Source of the DNA: Bianquea renquensis
GTDB taxonomy: Bacteria > Bacillota > Clostridia > Lachnospirales > Bianqueaceae
Assembly (NCBI RefSeq): GCF_014384895.1
Contig: NZ_JACRSQ010000001.1
Coordinates: 124,001-188,000, forward strand
Length of the DNA stretch: 64,000 nt
Reading direction: 5' to 3'
Translations under genes and position numbers: made by a program
Notes under the pieces: generated by a model
What the model was told of the DNA's origin: nothing
The model's database searches: none
What the model saw: only the letters and a program-made list of their open reading frames with translations
Part shown: in pieces, positions 16,256-24,990 of the stretch
Position numbering within the stretch: position 1 is the first letter of the stretch
Layout of the letters: the number at the start of each line of letters is the position of its first letter

Positions 16256-17542
16256 ATGAAGGACTTGATCTATACACCCTATGGATTTCGGGATTATTTA
16301 TTTGAAGACAGTCAACAGCGGATGGAAGTGCGTGGCCGCATCCACGCTGTTTTTGAGCGCTATGGATACCGCGATATTCAGACGCCGGTGGTGGAGTACT
16401 TAGAGGTTTTTGACAAGGAGCGCGGCAGTATCTCTCCGCTGGACATGTATAAATTTGTTGACCGCGATGGGGAGATGCTAGCCCTTCGGCCGGATATGAC
16501 GCCGGCGCTGGCGCGGTTGGCATCGCTGTACTTTCAGGACGAGGATCTGCCATGCCGGGTGACCGCCACAGGCAGCACATTCCGGTACAACAGCCGCTAT
16601 TCGGCTAAGCAGCGGGAGTTATCCCAGACAGGAATCGAGTTTTTTGGCGATGAGAGCTTTTACAGCGACGCAGAGGTTCTGGCGGTGGCGATCGAGGCCC
16701 TGAAGGCCACGGGCCTGACTGATTTTAAGATCGCTGTAGGCCACGCGCGCATCACAGCCACGGTTTTAGAGCTCCTCCGTGGAACAGACCAGGAGCGGCA
16801 GGAATTGGTTTCCTGCCTGCACAGCAAGAACTTTGCCGCTATGGAGCAGAAGGTGGAGGAGATGGCGCTATCTCGGCCGCTGAGGGAATTGATGGAGATT
16901 TTAGCGGATTCCGGCGATATCCAGCTGATTCACCGTGGCCGCGTGCTGTGTGAGACAGAGGGAGAGGCAGAGTTGGCGTCGTATTTTACCAGACTGGAAG
17001 AAGTCCATCAGCTGCTCAGCGCCTATGGACTTGACGCCTATCTCGTGTACGATCTGAGCATGACAGCGGAACTGGGGTATTATACGGGTATCGTATTTAA
17101 GGGGTATGCCTATGGCAGCGGCGATTACATCGTCGATGGCGGGCGATATGATGACTTATTGAAGCAGTTTCAAAAGGATTGGCCGGCTGTAGGCTTTGGC
17201 ATCTACCAGGACAGTCTGATGACAGCGCTAAAGAAGCAGGAAGTTGTGCTCCCGAGGCCCAATTTTTTGCTGGCCGCCTGCGACAGGGCGGGGGCAGCGC
17301 AGATGATCCCGTGGATTCAGCGGTGGAGAGAGAGGGGAATCCGAATCCTTTTCAAACCCTGTGTCAAGACCTTGGATCATGTCGCGTCCTACGGGAGGAA
17401 CCACCAATGCTCCCGCGGATTATTTTTTAAGGACGGCCTGTTGATAGGGATGGACTTAGACACTGAGAGGGAAATGGAATTCGAAAGCTTTGCGGCGGCA
17501 CAGGATTTTGTGTCCGCCATGGGGGAGGGAGAGACGAGATGA
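16256..17542 (+). CDS. hisZ: ATP phosphoribosyltransferase regulatory subunit
   Basis: 428 residues, histidyl-tRNA synthetase-like. Class II motifs are visible (YGYRDIQTPVVEYLEVFD, LALRPDMTPALARLAS, QTGIEFFGDE, GGRYDDLL), but the protein lacks the tRNA anticodon-binding end and is paired with a short HisG, which identifies HisZ rather than HisS. It forms the hetero-octamer needed for HisG activity and histidine feedback. First gene of the operon; its end overlaps hisG by 4 bp. Confidence 0.93.
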   Translation: MKDLIYTPYGFRDYLFEDSQQRMEVRGRIHAVFERYGYRDIQTPVVEYLEVFDKERGSISPLDMYKFVDRDGEMLALRPDMTPALARLASLYFQDEDLPCRVTATGSTFRYNSRYSAKQRELSQTGIEFFGDESFYSDAEVLAVAIEALKATGLTDFKIAVGHARITATVLELLRGTDQERQELVSCLHSKNFAAMEQKVEEMALSRPLRELMEILADSGDIQLIHRGRVLCETEGEAELASYFTRLEEVHQLLSAYGLDAYLVYDLSMTAELGYYTGIVFKGYAYGSGDYIVDGGRYDDLLKQFQKDWPAVGFGIYQDSLMTALKKQEVVLPRPNFLLAACDRAGAAQMIPWIQRWRERGIRILFKPCVKTLDHVASYGRNHQCSRGLFFKDGLLIGMDLDTEREMEFESFAAAQDFVSAMGEGETR

Positions 17543-18195
17543 AATATTTGACCTTTGCCCTGACGAAAGGGCGGCTTGCCAACAAGACCCTGGAGCTTTT
17601 AGAGCAGGTTGGAATTCGCTGTGAGGAAATGTACACGGATACGAGAAAGCTAGTGTTTACGGACGAGCAGATGGGCGTCAAGTTCTTTTTGGCGAAGGCG
17701 ACCGACGTCCCCACATATGTGGAGTACGGGGCCGCCGACATCGGCGTGGTGGGCAAGGATGTGCTGATGGAGGAAAAGAAAGACCTGTTTGAAGTGCTAG
17801 ATCTTGGATTTGGCCGGTGCCGCATGGCAGTAGCCGGATTTCCCTCCGGCAGAGAACTGTTGGATATGCGCGGCGACTTCAAGGTGGCGACAAAATACCC
17901 GGAGATCGCCAGACACTACTTTTTGACAAGGCATCAACAGCCGGAGATATTAAAGCTCAACGGGTCCATTGAATTGGCCCCGATTGTCGGGCTGTCGGAT
18001 GTGATCGTCGATATTGTGGAGACCGGAAGCACCTTAAAGGAAAATGGATTGATGGTTCTGGACGAGATCTGTCCCATATCCGCCCGCATGGTTGTCAATA
18101 AAGCCAGCATGAAGATTGAGCTGGAGCGGATTCAGAAGTTGACCCGGGCGGTGAGCACGATTTTAAAGCAAAAAGAAAGGGAGACGAGGGCATGA
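17539..18195 (+). CDS. hisG: ATP phosphoribosyltransferase, catalytic subunit (short form)
   Basis: 218 residues, the short form without the C-terminal regulatory domain, which explains the adjacent hisZ. Motifs: FALTKGRLANKTLELLEQVG, the substrate loop GAADIGVVGKDVL, and the PRPP loop region DVIVDIVETGSTLKENGL. It catalyses the first step of histidine synthesis (ATP plus PRPP). Starts and stops overlap hisZ and hisD by 4 bp each, so translation is coupled. Confidence 0.96.
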   Translation: MKYLTFALTKGRLANKTLELLEQVGIRCEEMYTDTRKLVFTDEQMGVKFFLAKATDVPTYVEYGAADIGVVGKDVLMEEKKDLFEVLDLGFGRCRMAVAGFPSGRELLDMRGDFKVATKYPEIARHYFLTRHQQPEILKLNGSIELAPIVGLSDVIVDIVETGSTLKENGLMVLDEICPISARMVVNKASMKIELERIQKLTRAVSTILKQKERETRA

Positions 18196-19478
18196 TTCGC
18201 ATTGTAGAGTATACGGGAGATGCCAACATTCTAAAACGGCTGGAGATCCCCCAGGAAGACTATGACCGTGTGGTCAAGGACATCGTCGAGGCGGTGCGGG
18301 AGAGAAAAGACGAGGCGGTGCGGGAGTATACGGCGAAATTTGACAAGGTGGAGATCACGGATTTCCTAGTGACAGAGGACGAGATGGAGGAAGGTTGTCA
18401 GTTGGCCGGAGAGTCTTTCATCGAGATACTGGAGAAGGCGAAAACGAGAATTGAGACATATCATGTCACCCAGAAGCGGCAAAGCCAGATCATGACGGAA
18501 GAATCAGGTAGCCTCCTTGGACAGCTGGTCATTCCGCTGCAAAGAGCCGGGGTGTATGTGCCAGGTGGGAAGGCGCTGTATCCATCATCTGTGTTGATGA
18601 ATGTCTTGCCGGCCAAAGTGGCGGGGGTCGGGGAGATCATCATGGTTACGCCCCCAAATCGGGAAGGAAAGGTGGATCCGCGGGTTTTGGCCGCCGCAAA
18701 GGTGTGCGGAGTTCAAAAGGTCTATAAGGTTGGAGGCGCCCAGGCCATCGCCGCCATGGCATATGGGACGGAGAGCATCCCCCGGGTTGACAAGATCGTA
18801 GGACCTGGGAACATCTTTGTGGCAACGGCCAAAAAGCTTGTCTATGGTCAGGTGAGCGTGGATTCTTTTGCAGGCCCCAGCGAAATTCTCATTCTGGCGG
18901 ATCAAAGTGCAAATCCAGCCTACGTGGCGGCGGATATGGTATCCCAGGCGGAGCACGATGAGATGGCTGGCTCCATTCTCATCACGGACTCTCGGGAGCT
19001 GGCGGAGCAGGTTCAAGAGCAGCTGGCGATTCAGACGGCCGCCGCGCCGCGCCGGAATGTCATCGAAGCGTCTCTGAGGAATCGCGGTATGATTCTGCTT
19101 GTCAAAAATCTGGAAGAAGGGATTGAGATGGCCAACGCGTATGCCCCGGAGCATATGGAAATCTGTACCGTTGAGCCTATGAGCTTCGTATCCCGAATCC
19201 GCTGTGCCGGCGCTATCTTTGTAGGACAGTATAGCCCAGAACCATTGGGAGACTATATGGCGGGACCTAATCATGTTCTGCCCACCGGAGGAAGCGCGCG
19301 GTTTTTCTCCCCCCTTGGCGTGGACGATTTTATCAAGAAGACGAGCCTTATCTACATGACCAAAGACGGGATGATGGAACTGGCAGAGGATGTCATCGCC
19401 TTTGCGGAGGCAGAAAAGCTGTATGCACACGGACAAGCGGTTCGGCTCCGGTATTTGGACGAAAGGAATGGGCAGTGA
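18192..19478 (+). CDS. hisD: Histidinol dehydrogenase
   Basis: 428 residues, full length. NAD-dependent enzyme for the last two steps from histidinol to histidine. Visible signatures: VPGGKALYPSSVLMN, KVGGAQAIAAMAYGT, DKIVGPGNIFVATAKK, the metal-site residues in SQAEHDEMA, and YAPEHMEI and GPNHVLPTGGSARF. Overlaps hisG and hisC by 4 bp. Confidence 0.97.
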   Translation: MIRIVEYTGDANILKRLEIPQEDYDRVVKDIVEAVRERKDEAVREYTAKFDKVEITDFLVTEDEMEEGCQLAGESFIEILEKAKTRIETYHVTQKRQSQIMTEESGSLLGQLVIPLQRAGVYVPGGKALYPSSVLMNVLPAKVAGVGEIIMVTPPNREGKVDPRVLAAAKVCGVQKVYKVGGAQAIAAMAYGTESIPRVDKIVGPGNIFVATAKKLVYGQVSVDSFAGPSEILILADQSANPAYVAADMVSQAEHDEMAGSILITDSRELAEQVQEQLAIQTAAAPRRNVIEASLRNRGMILLVKNLEEGIEMANAYAPEHMEICTVEPMSFVSRIRCAGAIFVGQYSPEPLGDYMAGPNHVLPTGGSARFFSPLGVDDFIKKTSLIYMTKDGMMELAEDVIAFAEAEKLYAHGQAVRLRYLDERNGQ

Positions 19479-20551
19479 TGGATATACGAACGTTTATACG
19501 CAAGGATCTCCGCGATATGGTCAACTACCAGGTGCAGCCTGTAAGGGGAATCAAGATGGACGCCAATGAGAGTCCCTTTCCCATGAGCCGGGAGCTGCGC
19601 GGGGAGATTGCAAAGTGGATCCAGGAGGAGGAGACCCTTCGGTTTTACCCTGATACGGATTGCGTCGAGCTTCGCCGGACCATCGCTGAGACAAGCGGTC
19701 TATCCGCGGACCAGGTCCTGTGCGGAGTGGGATCCGACCAGATTATTGATTTCCTCATGAAGACCTTCCTGGAAGAGGGCGACACCATCCTCGTGCCAGA
19801 GCCGTCCTTCTCCATGTATGCTCTCAGCGCCAAAATCAATCACGGGAAAGCGGTGGCCTTTGACTTGAATGCAGAGGATTTTTCCTACCCCATTGATACG
19901 ATCCTCCAGCTGTGCCGGGAGCGAAAGCCCAAAATTCTCTTCCTCTGTACGCCGAACAATCCCACTGGCAGTCCGCTGGAGCGCTGTGAGCTGGAGAGAA
20001 TTTTGGAGGGCGTATCGTGCATAGTAGCCCTGGATGAGGCCTACGGTGAATTTTCTGGTCAGAACGATCTTGACCTGATTGAGACCTATCCCAATCTGGT
20101 CTCCCTCAGAACCTTCTCCAAGGCTTTTGGGCTCGCGGGACTCCGCGTGGGATATGCGCTGGGGAGCCGGGAGATGATTCAGGCGCTGGACACAGTGAAG
20201 GCCCCGTACAATTTGAGTACCATCGCCCAGATCACCGCGGCGAAGGTGCTTCGCCGGCCAGAGTACAAGGAGCACATCGCCTGGATTTTGAGAGAGCGGG
20301 ACCGGATGTATGAGCAGCTACGTCAGCTGGAGGGCAAGCAGGGATTTTACTGTTATCCCTCCAGCGCCAATTACTTTTTCATGCGCTCCAATGTGGAAAA
20401 TCTAGGGGCTTTGCTGTTGGAGCGAGGGCTTCTGGTGAGGGCCTACACTGGATCGCTGAAGTCCTATATTCGCGCATCCATCACGACGCAGGAGGGCAAC
20501 GACCTGTTCCTGGCGTCGCTGTGGGAAATCTTGGAGGGAATTGAATCATGA
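19475..20551 (+). CDS. hisC: Histidinol-phosphate aminotransferase
   Basis: 358 residues, fold-type I PLP enzyme. It begins with KMDANESPFPMS (the family N-terminal arm), contains CTPNNPTGSPL and DEAYGEF, and has the PLP lysine in SLRTFSKAFGLAGLRVGY. It transaminates imidazole-acetol phosphate. The 4-bp overlaps with hisD and hisB keep it within the coupled operon. Confidence 0.95.
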   Translation: MMDIRTFIRKDLRDMVNYQVQPVRGIKMDANESPFPMSRELRGEIAKWIQEEETLRFYPDTDCVELRRTIAETSGLSADQVLCGVGSDQIIDFLMKTFLEEGDTILVPEPSFSMYALSAKINHGKAVAFDLNAEDFSYPIDTILQLCRERKPKILFLCTPNNPTGSPLERCELERILEGVSCIVALDEAYGEFSGQNDLDLIETYPNLVSLRTFSKAFGLAGLRVGYALGSREMIQALDTVKAPYNLSTIAQITAAKVLRRPEYKEHIAWILRERDRMYEQLRQLEGKQGFYCYPSSANYFFMRSNVENLGALLLERGLLVRAYTGSLKSYIRASITTQEGNDLFLASLWEILEGIES

Positions 20552-21132
20552 GAAAAGCGACAGTGCAGAGAAAAACCAACGAGACGGATATCACGGTGGA
20601 TCTTGAGTTAGATGGAAGAGGGGATTCCAATATCCAGACAGGAATCGGCTTTTTGGATCACATGTTGACTCTCTTTGCAAGACATGGCTTCTTTGATCTG
20701 CATGTGTGGGCAAAGGGCGACCTGGATGTAGACTGTCACCATACGGTGGAGGACGTGGGAATCGCCATAGGACAGGCTCTCAGGGAAGCGCTGGGAGGAA
20801 AAGAGGGGATTCGCCGGTATGGCACCATGACACTCCCCATGGATGAGACCTTGATGCTCTGTGCGCTGGACTTATCCGGGAGGCCGTACCTCAATATGGA
20901 TGTAACGTTTACAGTGCCGCGGCTTGGCGCCCTGGACACGGAGATGGTGGAAGAGTTTTTCTACGCCGTGGCGGTTAACGCCGGTATGAATCTCCATTTT
21001 AAGCAGATGGCCGGGACAAACAATCACCATCTGGCGGAGAGCATGTTTAAGGCCTTCGGACAGGCGCTGGATCAGGCGGTTGGAATGGACGAGAGGATTC
21101 AAGGGGTTCGCTCGTCAAAAGGGACTTTATAG
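20548..21132 (+). CDS. hisB: Imidazoleglycerol-phosphate dehydratase
   Basis: 194 residues, the single-domain dehydratase without the phosphatase part found in enterobacterial HisB. Metal-binding signatures: GFLDHMLTLFARHG, DCHHTVEDVGI, and NNHHLAESMFKAFGQAL near the end. A separate histidinol-phosphatase is not in the operon and must be elsewhere. Overlaps hisC by 4 bp and is followed 10 bp later by hisA. Confidence 0.96.
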   Translation: MRKATVQRKTNETDITVDLELDGRGDSNIQTGIGFLDHMLTLFARHGFFDLHVWAKGDLDVDCHHTVEDVGIAIGQALREALGGKEGIRRYGTMTLPMDETLMLCALDLSGRPYLNMDVTFTVPRLGALDTEMVEEFFYAVAVNAGMNLHFKQMAGTNNHHLAESMFKAFGQALDQAVGMDERIQGVRSSKGTL

Positions 21133-21142
21133 GAGGCGGCCC

Positions 21143-21874
21143 ATGATATTATATCCAGCAATCGATATGAAGGACGGACAGTGCGTCCGCCTACAGCAAG
21201 GACGATTTGATAAGGTTACCGTTTACGAGTCAGACCCCGCGAAGATGGCGCGAAAATGGGAAAGCCTGGGCGCCTCCTGGGTTCATGTGGTGGATTTGGA
21301 TGGCGCCTTGAAAGGAAAAGGCGTCAATACAGAGGCGCTGCGCGCAGTAACGCAAGCAGTGTCGATTCCGGTCCAGACCGGAGGCGGCATCCGCAGTCTT
21401 GACCACATTGAGGAAAAGCTGGCGGCTGGTGTTCGCAGGGTGATTATCGGCACGGCGGCGGTCAAGGATCCAGCCTTTTTGAAGGCGGCGTTAGCGGAGT
21501 ATGGCCCGGAGCGAATCGTGGTGGGAATCGATGCAAAGGATGGCATGGTTGCGCTGGAGGGCTGGGAGGAGGTCAGCGGGACAAGGTCGGCTGATTTAGG
21601 CCGGGCTATGAAAGATTTAGGCGTCACCACCGTGGTCTATACGGATATCAGCAGGGACGGAATGCTGTGCGGCCCGAATGTCCAGGCGACTAGCGCGCTC
21701 ATGCGAGAGACCGGCCTCACCGTTATCGCGTCCGGTGGCGTGTCCTCCATGGACGATCTGGCGTCGCTGTACGAAGCCGGCATACCCGGCGTCATCACGG
21801 GAAAGGCGTTATACGAAGGCAGAATCCAGCTTGAGAAGGCGATTCTGCGGTTTGAGAAAGGGGAATCGGCATGA
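21143..21874 (+). CDS. hisA: ProFAR isomerase
   Basis: 243 residues, TIM barrel. Catalytic Asp in YPAIDMKDGQCVRL, phosphate loops QTGGGIRS and ASGGVSSMDD, and the second catalytic Asp in VVYTDISRDGM. It isomerises ProFAR to PRFAR. I start at the ATG after AGGAGG; the frame is open a further 63 bp into hisB but without support. Overlaps hisH by 4 bp. Confidence 0.95.
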   Translation: MILYPAIDMKDGQCVRLQQGRFDKVTVYESDPAKMARKWESLGASWVHVVDLDGALKGKGVNTEALRAVTQAVSIPVQTGGGIRSLDHIEEKLAAGVRRVIIGTAAVKDPAFLKAALAEYGPERIVVGIDAKDGMVALEGWEEVSGTRSADLGRAMKDLGVTTVVYTDISRDGMLCGPNVQATSALMRETGLTVIASGGVSSMDDLASLYEAGIPGVITGKALYEGRIQLEKAILRFEKGESA

Positions 21875-22494
21875 TCGCAGTCGTAGATTACCGGGCGGGA
21901 AATGGCCCCAGTGTATTGAATGCGTTGGAAACCATCCAGGCTTCTTGCAAGATGGCAAAGTCTGCGGAGGACTTCGACGGCGCGACGGCCATTATTTTGC
22001 CGGGTGTAGGGTCCGCCGACGCAACCATCGCGTCGTTGAAGGAGCAAGGCCTTTTGGAGGCAATCGAGGAGAAAGTATTGCGGGATAAGATTCCATTTCT
22101 TGGAATCTGTGTTGGCCTTCAGATCCTCTTTGATCACAGCGAGGAGGGGGATACCCCCTGCCTGGGTTGGCTTAAAGGACAGGTCAAGCGCTTTCCAGAG
22201 ACGGTCCGCGTACCGCAGATCGGCTGGAACCGTGTGCAGTACAGGAAGCCGCATCCGCTGACACAGGGCTTAGGGGATGGGGATTATTTCTATTTTGTCA
22301 ACTCCTATTATGTGATTCCGGAGGAAGACGATGTGATCCTCGGCACAACGGAGTATGGGCAACCCTTTTGTTCCTTTGTCGCCAAGGGCAATATCATGGC
22401 GTCCCAGTTTCACATGGAAAAGAGTGGGGAAGGCGGCCTTCGGCTGCTTCGGAATTTTGTCCGTATTGCGGAGGAGGGGATCGAGCTATGCTGA
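21871..22494 (+). CDS. hisH: Imidazole glycerol phosphate synthase, glutaminase subunit
   Basis: 207 residues, class I glutamine amidotransferase. Nucleophile Cys in PFLGICVGLQILF, and the His-Glu pair appears in ASQFHMEKSGEGGLRLL. It supplies ammonia to HisF. The partner gene overlaps its end by 7 bp. The glutaminase triad is complete, in contrast to HisF, which has an odd residue. Confidence 0.95.
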   Translation: MIAVVDYRAGNGPSVLNALETIQASCKMAKSAEDFDGATAIILPGVGSADATIASLKEQGLLEAIEEKVLRDKIPFLGICVGLQILFDHSEEGDTPCLGWLKGQVKRFPETVRVPQIGWNRVQYRKPHPLTQGLGDGDYFYFVNSYYVIPEEDDVILGTTEYGQPFCSFVAKGNIMASQFHMEKSGEGGLRLLRNFVRIAEEGIELC

Positions 22495-23303
22495 CGAAAC
22501 GATTGATTGCATGTTTTGACGTGCGCAATAAAATGGTGACGAAGGCCCACCAGTTTCAGGACAATATTGACATCGCGCCGGCGGAAGAAGTCGCCAGAGC
22601 CATCTATCAGGAGCAGGTGGACGAGATTATTTTCTATGATATCCTCGCCAGTGCAGAGAAGCGGCCCATCGATCTGGATATGGTTCGAAAAGTTGCAAGG
22701 GAAGTCTTCGTCCCCTTCACTGTCGGGGGCGGTATCCGCAGCCTGGAGGATATGTTTCAGGTATTAAAGGCGGGCGCGGAGAAAATCAGCATTGATTCCA
22801 TGGCGGTCCGCAATCCCCAGATTATTCAGCAAGGGGCGAAGGCCTTTGGCCGGCAGTGTATGGTTCTGAGTATGCAGGTTAAGCGCGTGGCGAGATCGGA
22901 GACGATCCCCAGCGGCTATGAGATTGCCATCGACGGCGCGCGAGTCTTTACAGGCATGGACGCTGTGGAGTGGGCGAGACAGGGGGAGGCTCTGGGAGCC
23001 GGCGAGATCTGCGTCAATTCCATCGACAACGATGGGACGCACCAGGGGTATGATCTGGAGATCACGAAGCTTGTTTCCGACGCTGTGAACGTTCCTGTCA
23101 TCGCATCCGGCGGAGCCGGTGTGCCAAGCCACCTGACGGATGTTTTTACTAAAACGGGTGCCAGCGCGGGAATCATCAGTTCAATGCTGTATTCTCCCAG
23201 AATTGCCCGCAATTACACAGTTCAAGAGATTAAGGATGAGCTGCTGGCCAGCGGGATCCCCATGCGGCCCTACAGGGACTATGGAAAGGAAGTGGAAGCG
23301 TGA
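22488..23303 (+). CDS. hisF: Imidazole glycerol phosphate synthase, cyclase subunit (divergent)
   Basis: 271 residues, about 18 longer than a usual HisF. The TIM-barrel phosphate loops (VGGGIRSLEDM, IASGGAGVPSHL), SIDNDGTHQGYD and the N-terminal catalytic Asp (IACFDVRNK, equivalent to Asp11) are present. At the position of the second catalytic Asp (usually V-A-I-D-A-K), this protein reads LSMQVKR, so Gln replaces Asp130. It resembles the HisF-like (WbuZ-type) branch, but the operon context argues for histidine synthesis. The start overlaps hisH by 7 bp; a longer frame upstream is spurious. Confidence 0.87.
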   Translation: MLTKRLIACFDVRNKMVTKAHQFQDNIDIAPAEEVARAIYQEQVDEIIFYDILASAEKRPIDLDMVRKVAREVFVPFTVGGGIRSLEDMFQVLKAGAEKISIDSMAVRNPQIIQQGAKAFGRQCMVLSMQVKRVARSETIPSGYEIAIDGARVFTGMDAVEWARQGEALGAGEICVNSIDNDGTHQGYDLEITKLVSDAVNVPVIASGGAGVPSHLTDVFTKTGASAGIISSMLYSPRIARNYTVQEIKDELLASGIPMRPYRDYGKEVEA

Positions 23304-23623
23304 TCCCCTTTCAAGAGCTAAAGCTGCTGGAGAATGGTTTAATCCCCGTCATCGTGCAGGCCCATGATACAAAAGCGGTTCTGATGCAGGCTTATATGAA
23401 TCAGGAGGCCTATGAAAAGACCATGGAAACAGGCAGGATGCACTACTACAGCCGCAGCCGTGGCTGCCTGTGGCTTAAGGGGGAAACCTCCGGCCATTTC
23501 CAGGATGTGGAGGCGCTGTACGCGGATTGCGACTTGGACTGTATTCTCGCGGTGGTGCGGCAGACAGGACCTGCCTGCCATACCGGCAGTTACAGCTGCT
23601 TTTTCAATCGGATTACCGAGTAA
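23300..23623 (+). CDS. hisI: Phosphoribosyl-AMP cyclohydrolase
   Basis: 107 residues, HisI only, with no HisE fused. Metal-binding segment YADCDLDCILAVVRQTGPACHTGSYSCF and the LMQAYMNQEAYEKTMETG, HYYSRSRGCLWLKGETSGH core are complete. It opens the ring of phosphoribosyl-AMP. It overlaps hisF by 4 bp and is the last gene of the tightly coupled part of the operon. Confidence 0.95.
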   Translation: MIPFQELKLLENGLIPVIVQAHDTKAVLMQAYMNQEAYEKTMETGRMHYYSRSRGCLWLKGETSGHFQDVEALYADCDLDCILAVVRQTGPACHTGSYSCFFNRITE

Positions 23624-23630
23624 AACAACG

Positions 23631-23659
23631 TTGCAACAGATTCTATCCTGTGCTATAAT
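23631..23659 (+). promoter_or_regulatory. Internal promoter before hisE
   Basis: TTGCAA and TATAAT with a 17-bp spacer lie in the 68-bp hisI-hisE gap, the only real gap in the his cluster. hisE, and perhaps the aromatic genes, can therefore be expressed separately. Confidence 0.7.
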
Positions 23660-23691
23660 ACACAGAGATCATACGGAGGAGGCAAATTTAA

Positions 23692-23982
23692 GTGGAACAA
23701 AAAGATATTTTACAGAGAATATATGACATTGTCGTGGACCGCAGGGAAAACCCCAAAGAGGGTTCCTACACCAATTATCTGTTTGATAAGGGAATCGATA
23801 AGATATTGAAGAAAGTTGGGGAGGAGACGGCGGAAGTCATCATTGGAGCGAAGAATCCCGGAAAAGACGAGGTGGTCTACGAAATCTCCGACCTCCTATA
23901 TCATCTGACAGTTCTCATGGTGGAAAAGGGCGTGGTCTGGGAGGATTTATACCAGGAGTTGGAGAGCCGGTATAAGAAGTAA
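23692..23982 (+). CDS. hisE: Phosphoribosyl-ATP pyrophosphatase
   Basis: 96 residues, MazG-like helical fold: NPKEGSYTNYLFDKGIDKILKKVGEETAEVIIGAK with the metal-binding Glu residues, and DEVVYEISDLLYHLTVLM. It hydrolyses phosphoribosyl-ATP, the second step of the pathway. GTG start after GGAGGAGG. Last histidine gene; tyrA follows 75 bp later. Confidence 0.95.
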   Translation: MEQKDILQRIYDIVVDRRENPKEGSYTNYLFDKGIDKILKKVGEETAEVIIGAKNPGKDEVVYEISDLLYHLTVLMVEKGVVWEDLYQELESRYKK

Positions 23983-24057
23983 GAGAACCAACATAGCAGA
24001 AGGATGGCAGCATAGTAGGGTGTGAAAGTGTTTTCGTAGCATGGAGGTAAAGTCAAT

Positions 24058-24990
24058 ATGAAAGATAGACAGGCATTGCCCGCGCTTTTACAGGGAAGAA
24101 CGGTGATCGTGGGTCTGGGACTCATGGGCGCCTCCCTGGCAAAGGGGATCAAGGATTTATCCGCCGCCGCCTTCGTGGCGGGACTTGACCGAAAGGAACA
24201 GCCCATTTTTCGCGGCCTTGAGGAAAAGGTCCTCGATCAAGGGGCTGTTTTGTCCACTCAGGAGGACTCTGTTCGCTCCCTGATTCAGGAGGCGACGCTC
24301 ATTATTTTATCCATGTACCCCGATGGGATTCTGGACTTTGTCTCGCGCTACCGGGAGACCTTCTCGGAGGGGACAGTTCTCATGGATATCTGTGGACTGA
24401 AAGGATTCTTCCTGGAGGAGGCGCAGCGCATCCTGCCGGAGGGGGTGGAGTTTGTGGGAACTCACCCCATGGCGGGGAAGGAAAAGAGCGGATATGAGTA
24501 TGGCAACGGGGAGATTTTTCTGGGCGCCAATTTTGTCATCACGCCGACCCTGCACAACAGGAGAGAGACTCTCGATCAGGTCCGCGCCATGGCGCGAGAG
24601 CTGGGTTTTGGGCGGATTCGAGAGGTGGAACCAAGGGAGCATGACGAGGTCATAGCCTACACCAGCCACATGCCCCATGCGTTGGCGGCAGCCCTGGTCA
24701 ATTCCTGGTTGGGAACGGAGGATGTCATCTCCTTTGCCGGAGGGAGTTTTCGGGATGTGACGCGGGTTGCGGATATCAACAGCGCTCTGTGGGCACAGCT
24801 ATTTTGTTATAACTCGCAGGCTCTCAGCGGTGAACTGCGACGGTTCTCCGAGATTTTGGATGAGCTGGCGCAGATGGTGGAGCAGAAGGACCGGCCACAG
24901 ATCGAAGCATTTCTCACGCAGGCGGCGGAAAGGAAAGAACGATGGAACAGGGAAGGAGATCGCTATGATGATGGATCGCGTACACGTTGA
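24058..24990 (+). CDS. tyrA: Prephenate dehydrogenase
   Basis: 310 residues. N-terminal Rossmann fold (TVIVGLGLMGASLAKGI), then DICGLKGFF, and the prephenate-binding GTHPMAGKEKSGYEYG and SHMPHALAAALVNS of TyrA. It gives 4-hydroxyphenylpyruvate for tyrosine. There is no C-terminal ACT domain, so feedback by tyrosine must act another way. GGAGGT precedes the ATG. The last 26 bp overlap aroA. Confidence 0.93.
   Translation: MKDRQALPALLQGRTVIVGLGLMGASLAKGIKDLSAAAFVAGLDRKEQPIFRGLEEKVLDQGAVLSTQEDSVRSLIQEATLIILSMYPDGILDFVSRYRETFSEGTVLMDICGLKGFFLEEAQRILPEGVEFVGTHPMAGKEKSGYEYGNGEIFLGANFVITPTLHNRRETLDQVRAMARELGFGRIREVEPREHDEVIAYTSHMPHALAAALVNSWLGTEDVISFAGGSFRDVTRVADINSALWAQLFCYNSQALSGELRRFSEILDELAQMVEQKDRPQIEAFLTQAAERKERWNREGDRYDDGSRTR

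Noticed and set aside
18585..19436. A 283-codon minus-strand frame opposite hisD
   Set aside because: hisD is complete and conserved on the plus strand; the antisense frame has no recognisable domain.
24767..24964. N-terminal extension of AroA by 66 residues
   Set aside because: The extension is Arg/Trp-rich shadow of tyrA. The ATG with AAGGAG at 24965 aligns with the usual EPSP synthase start.
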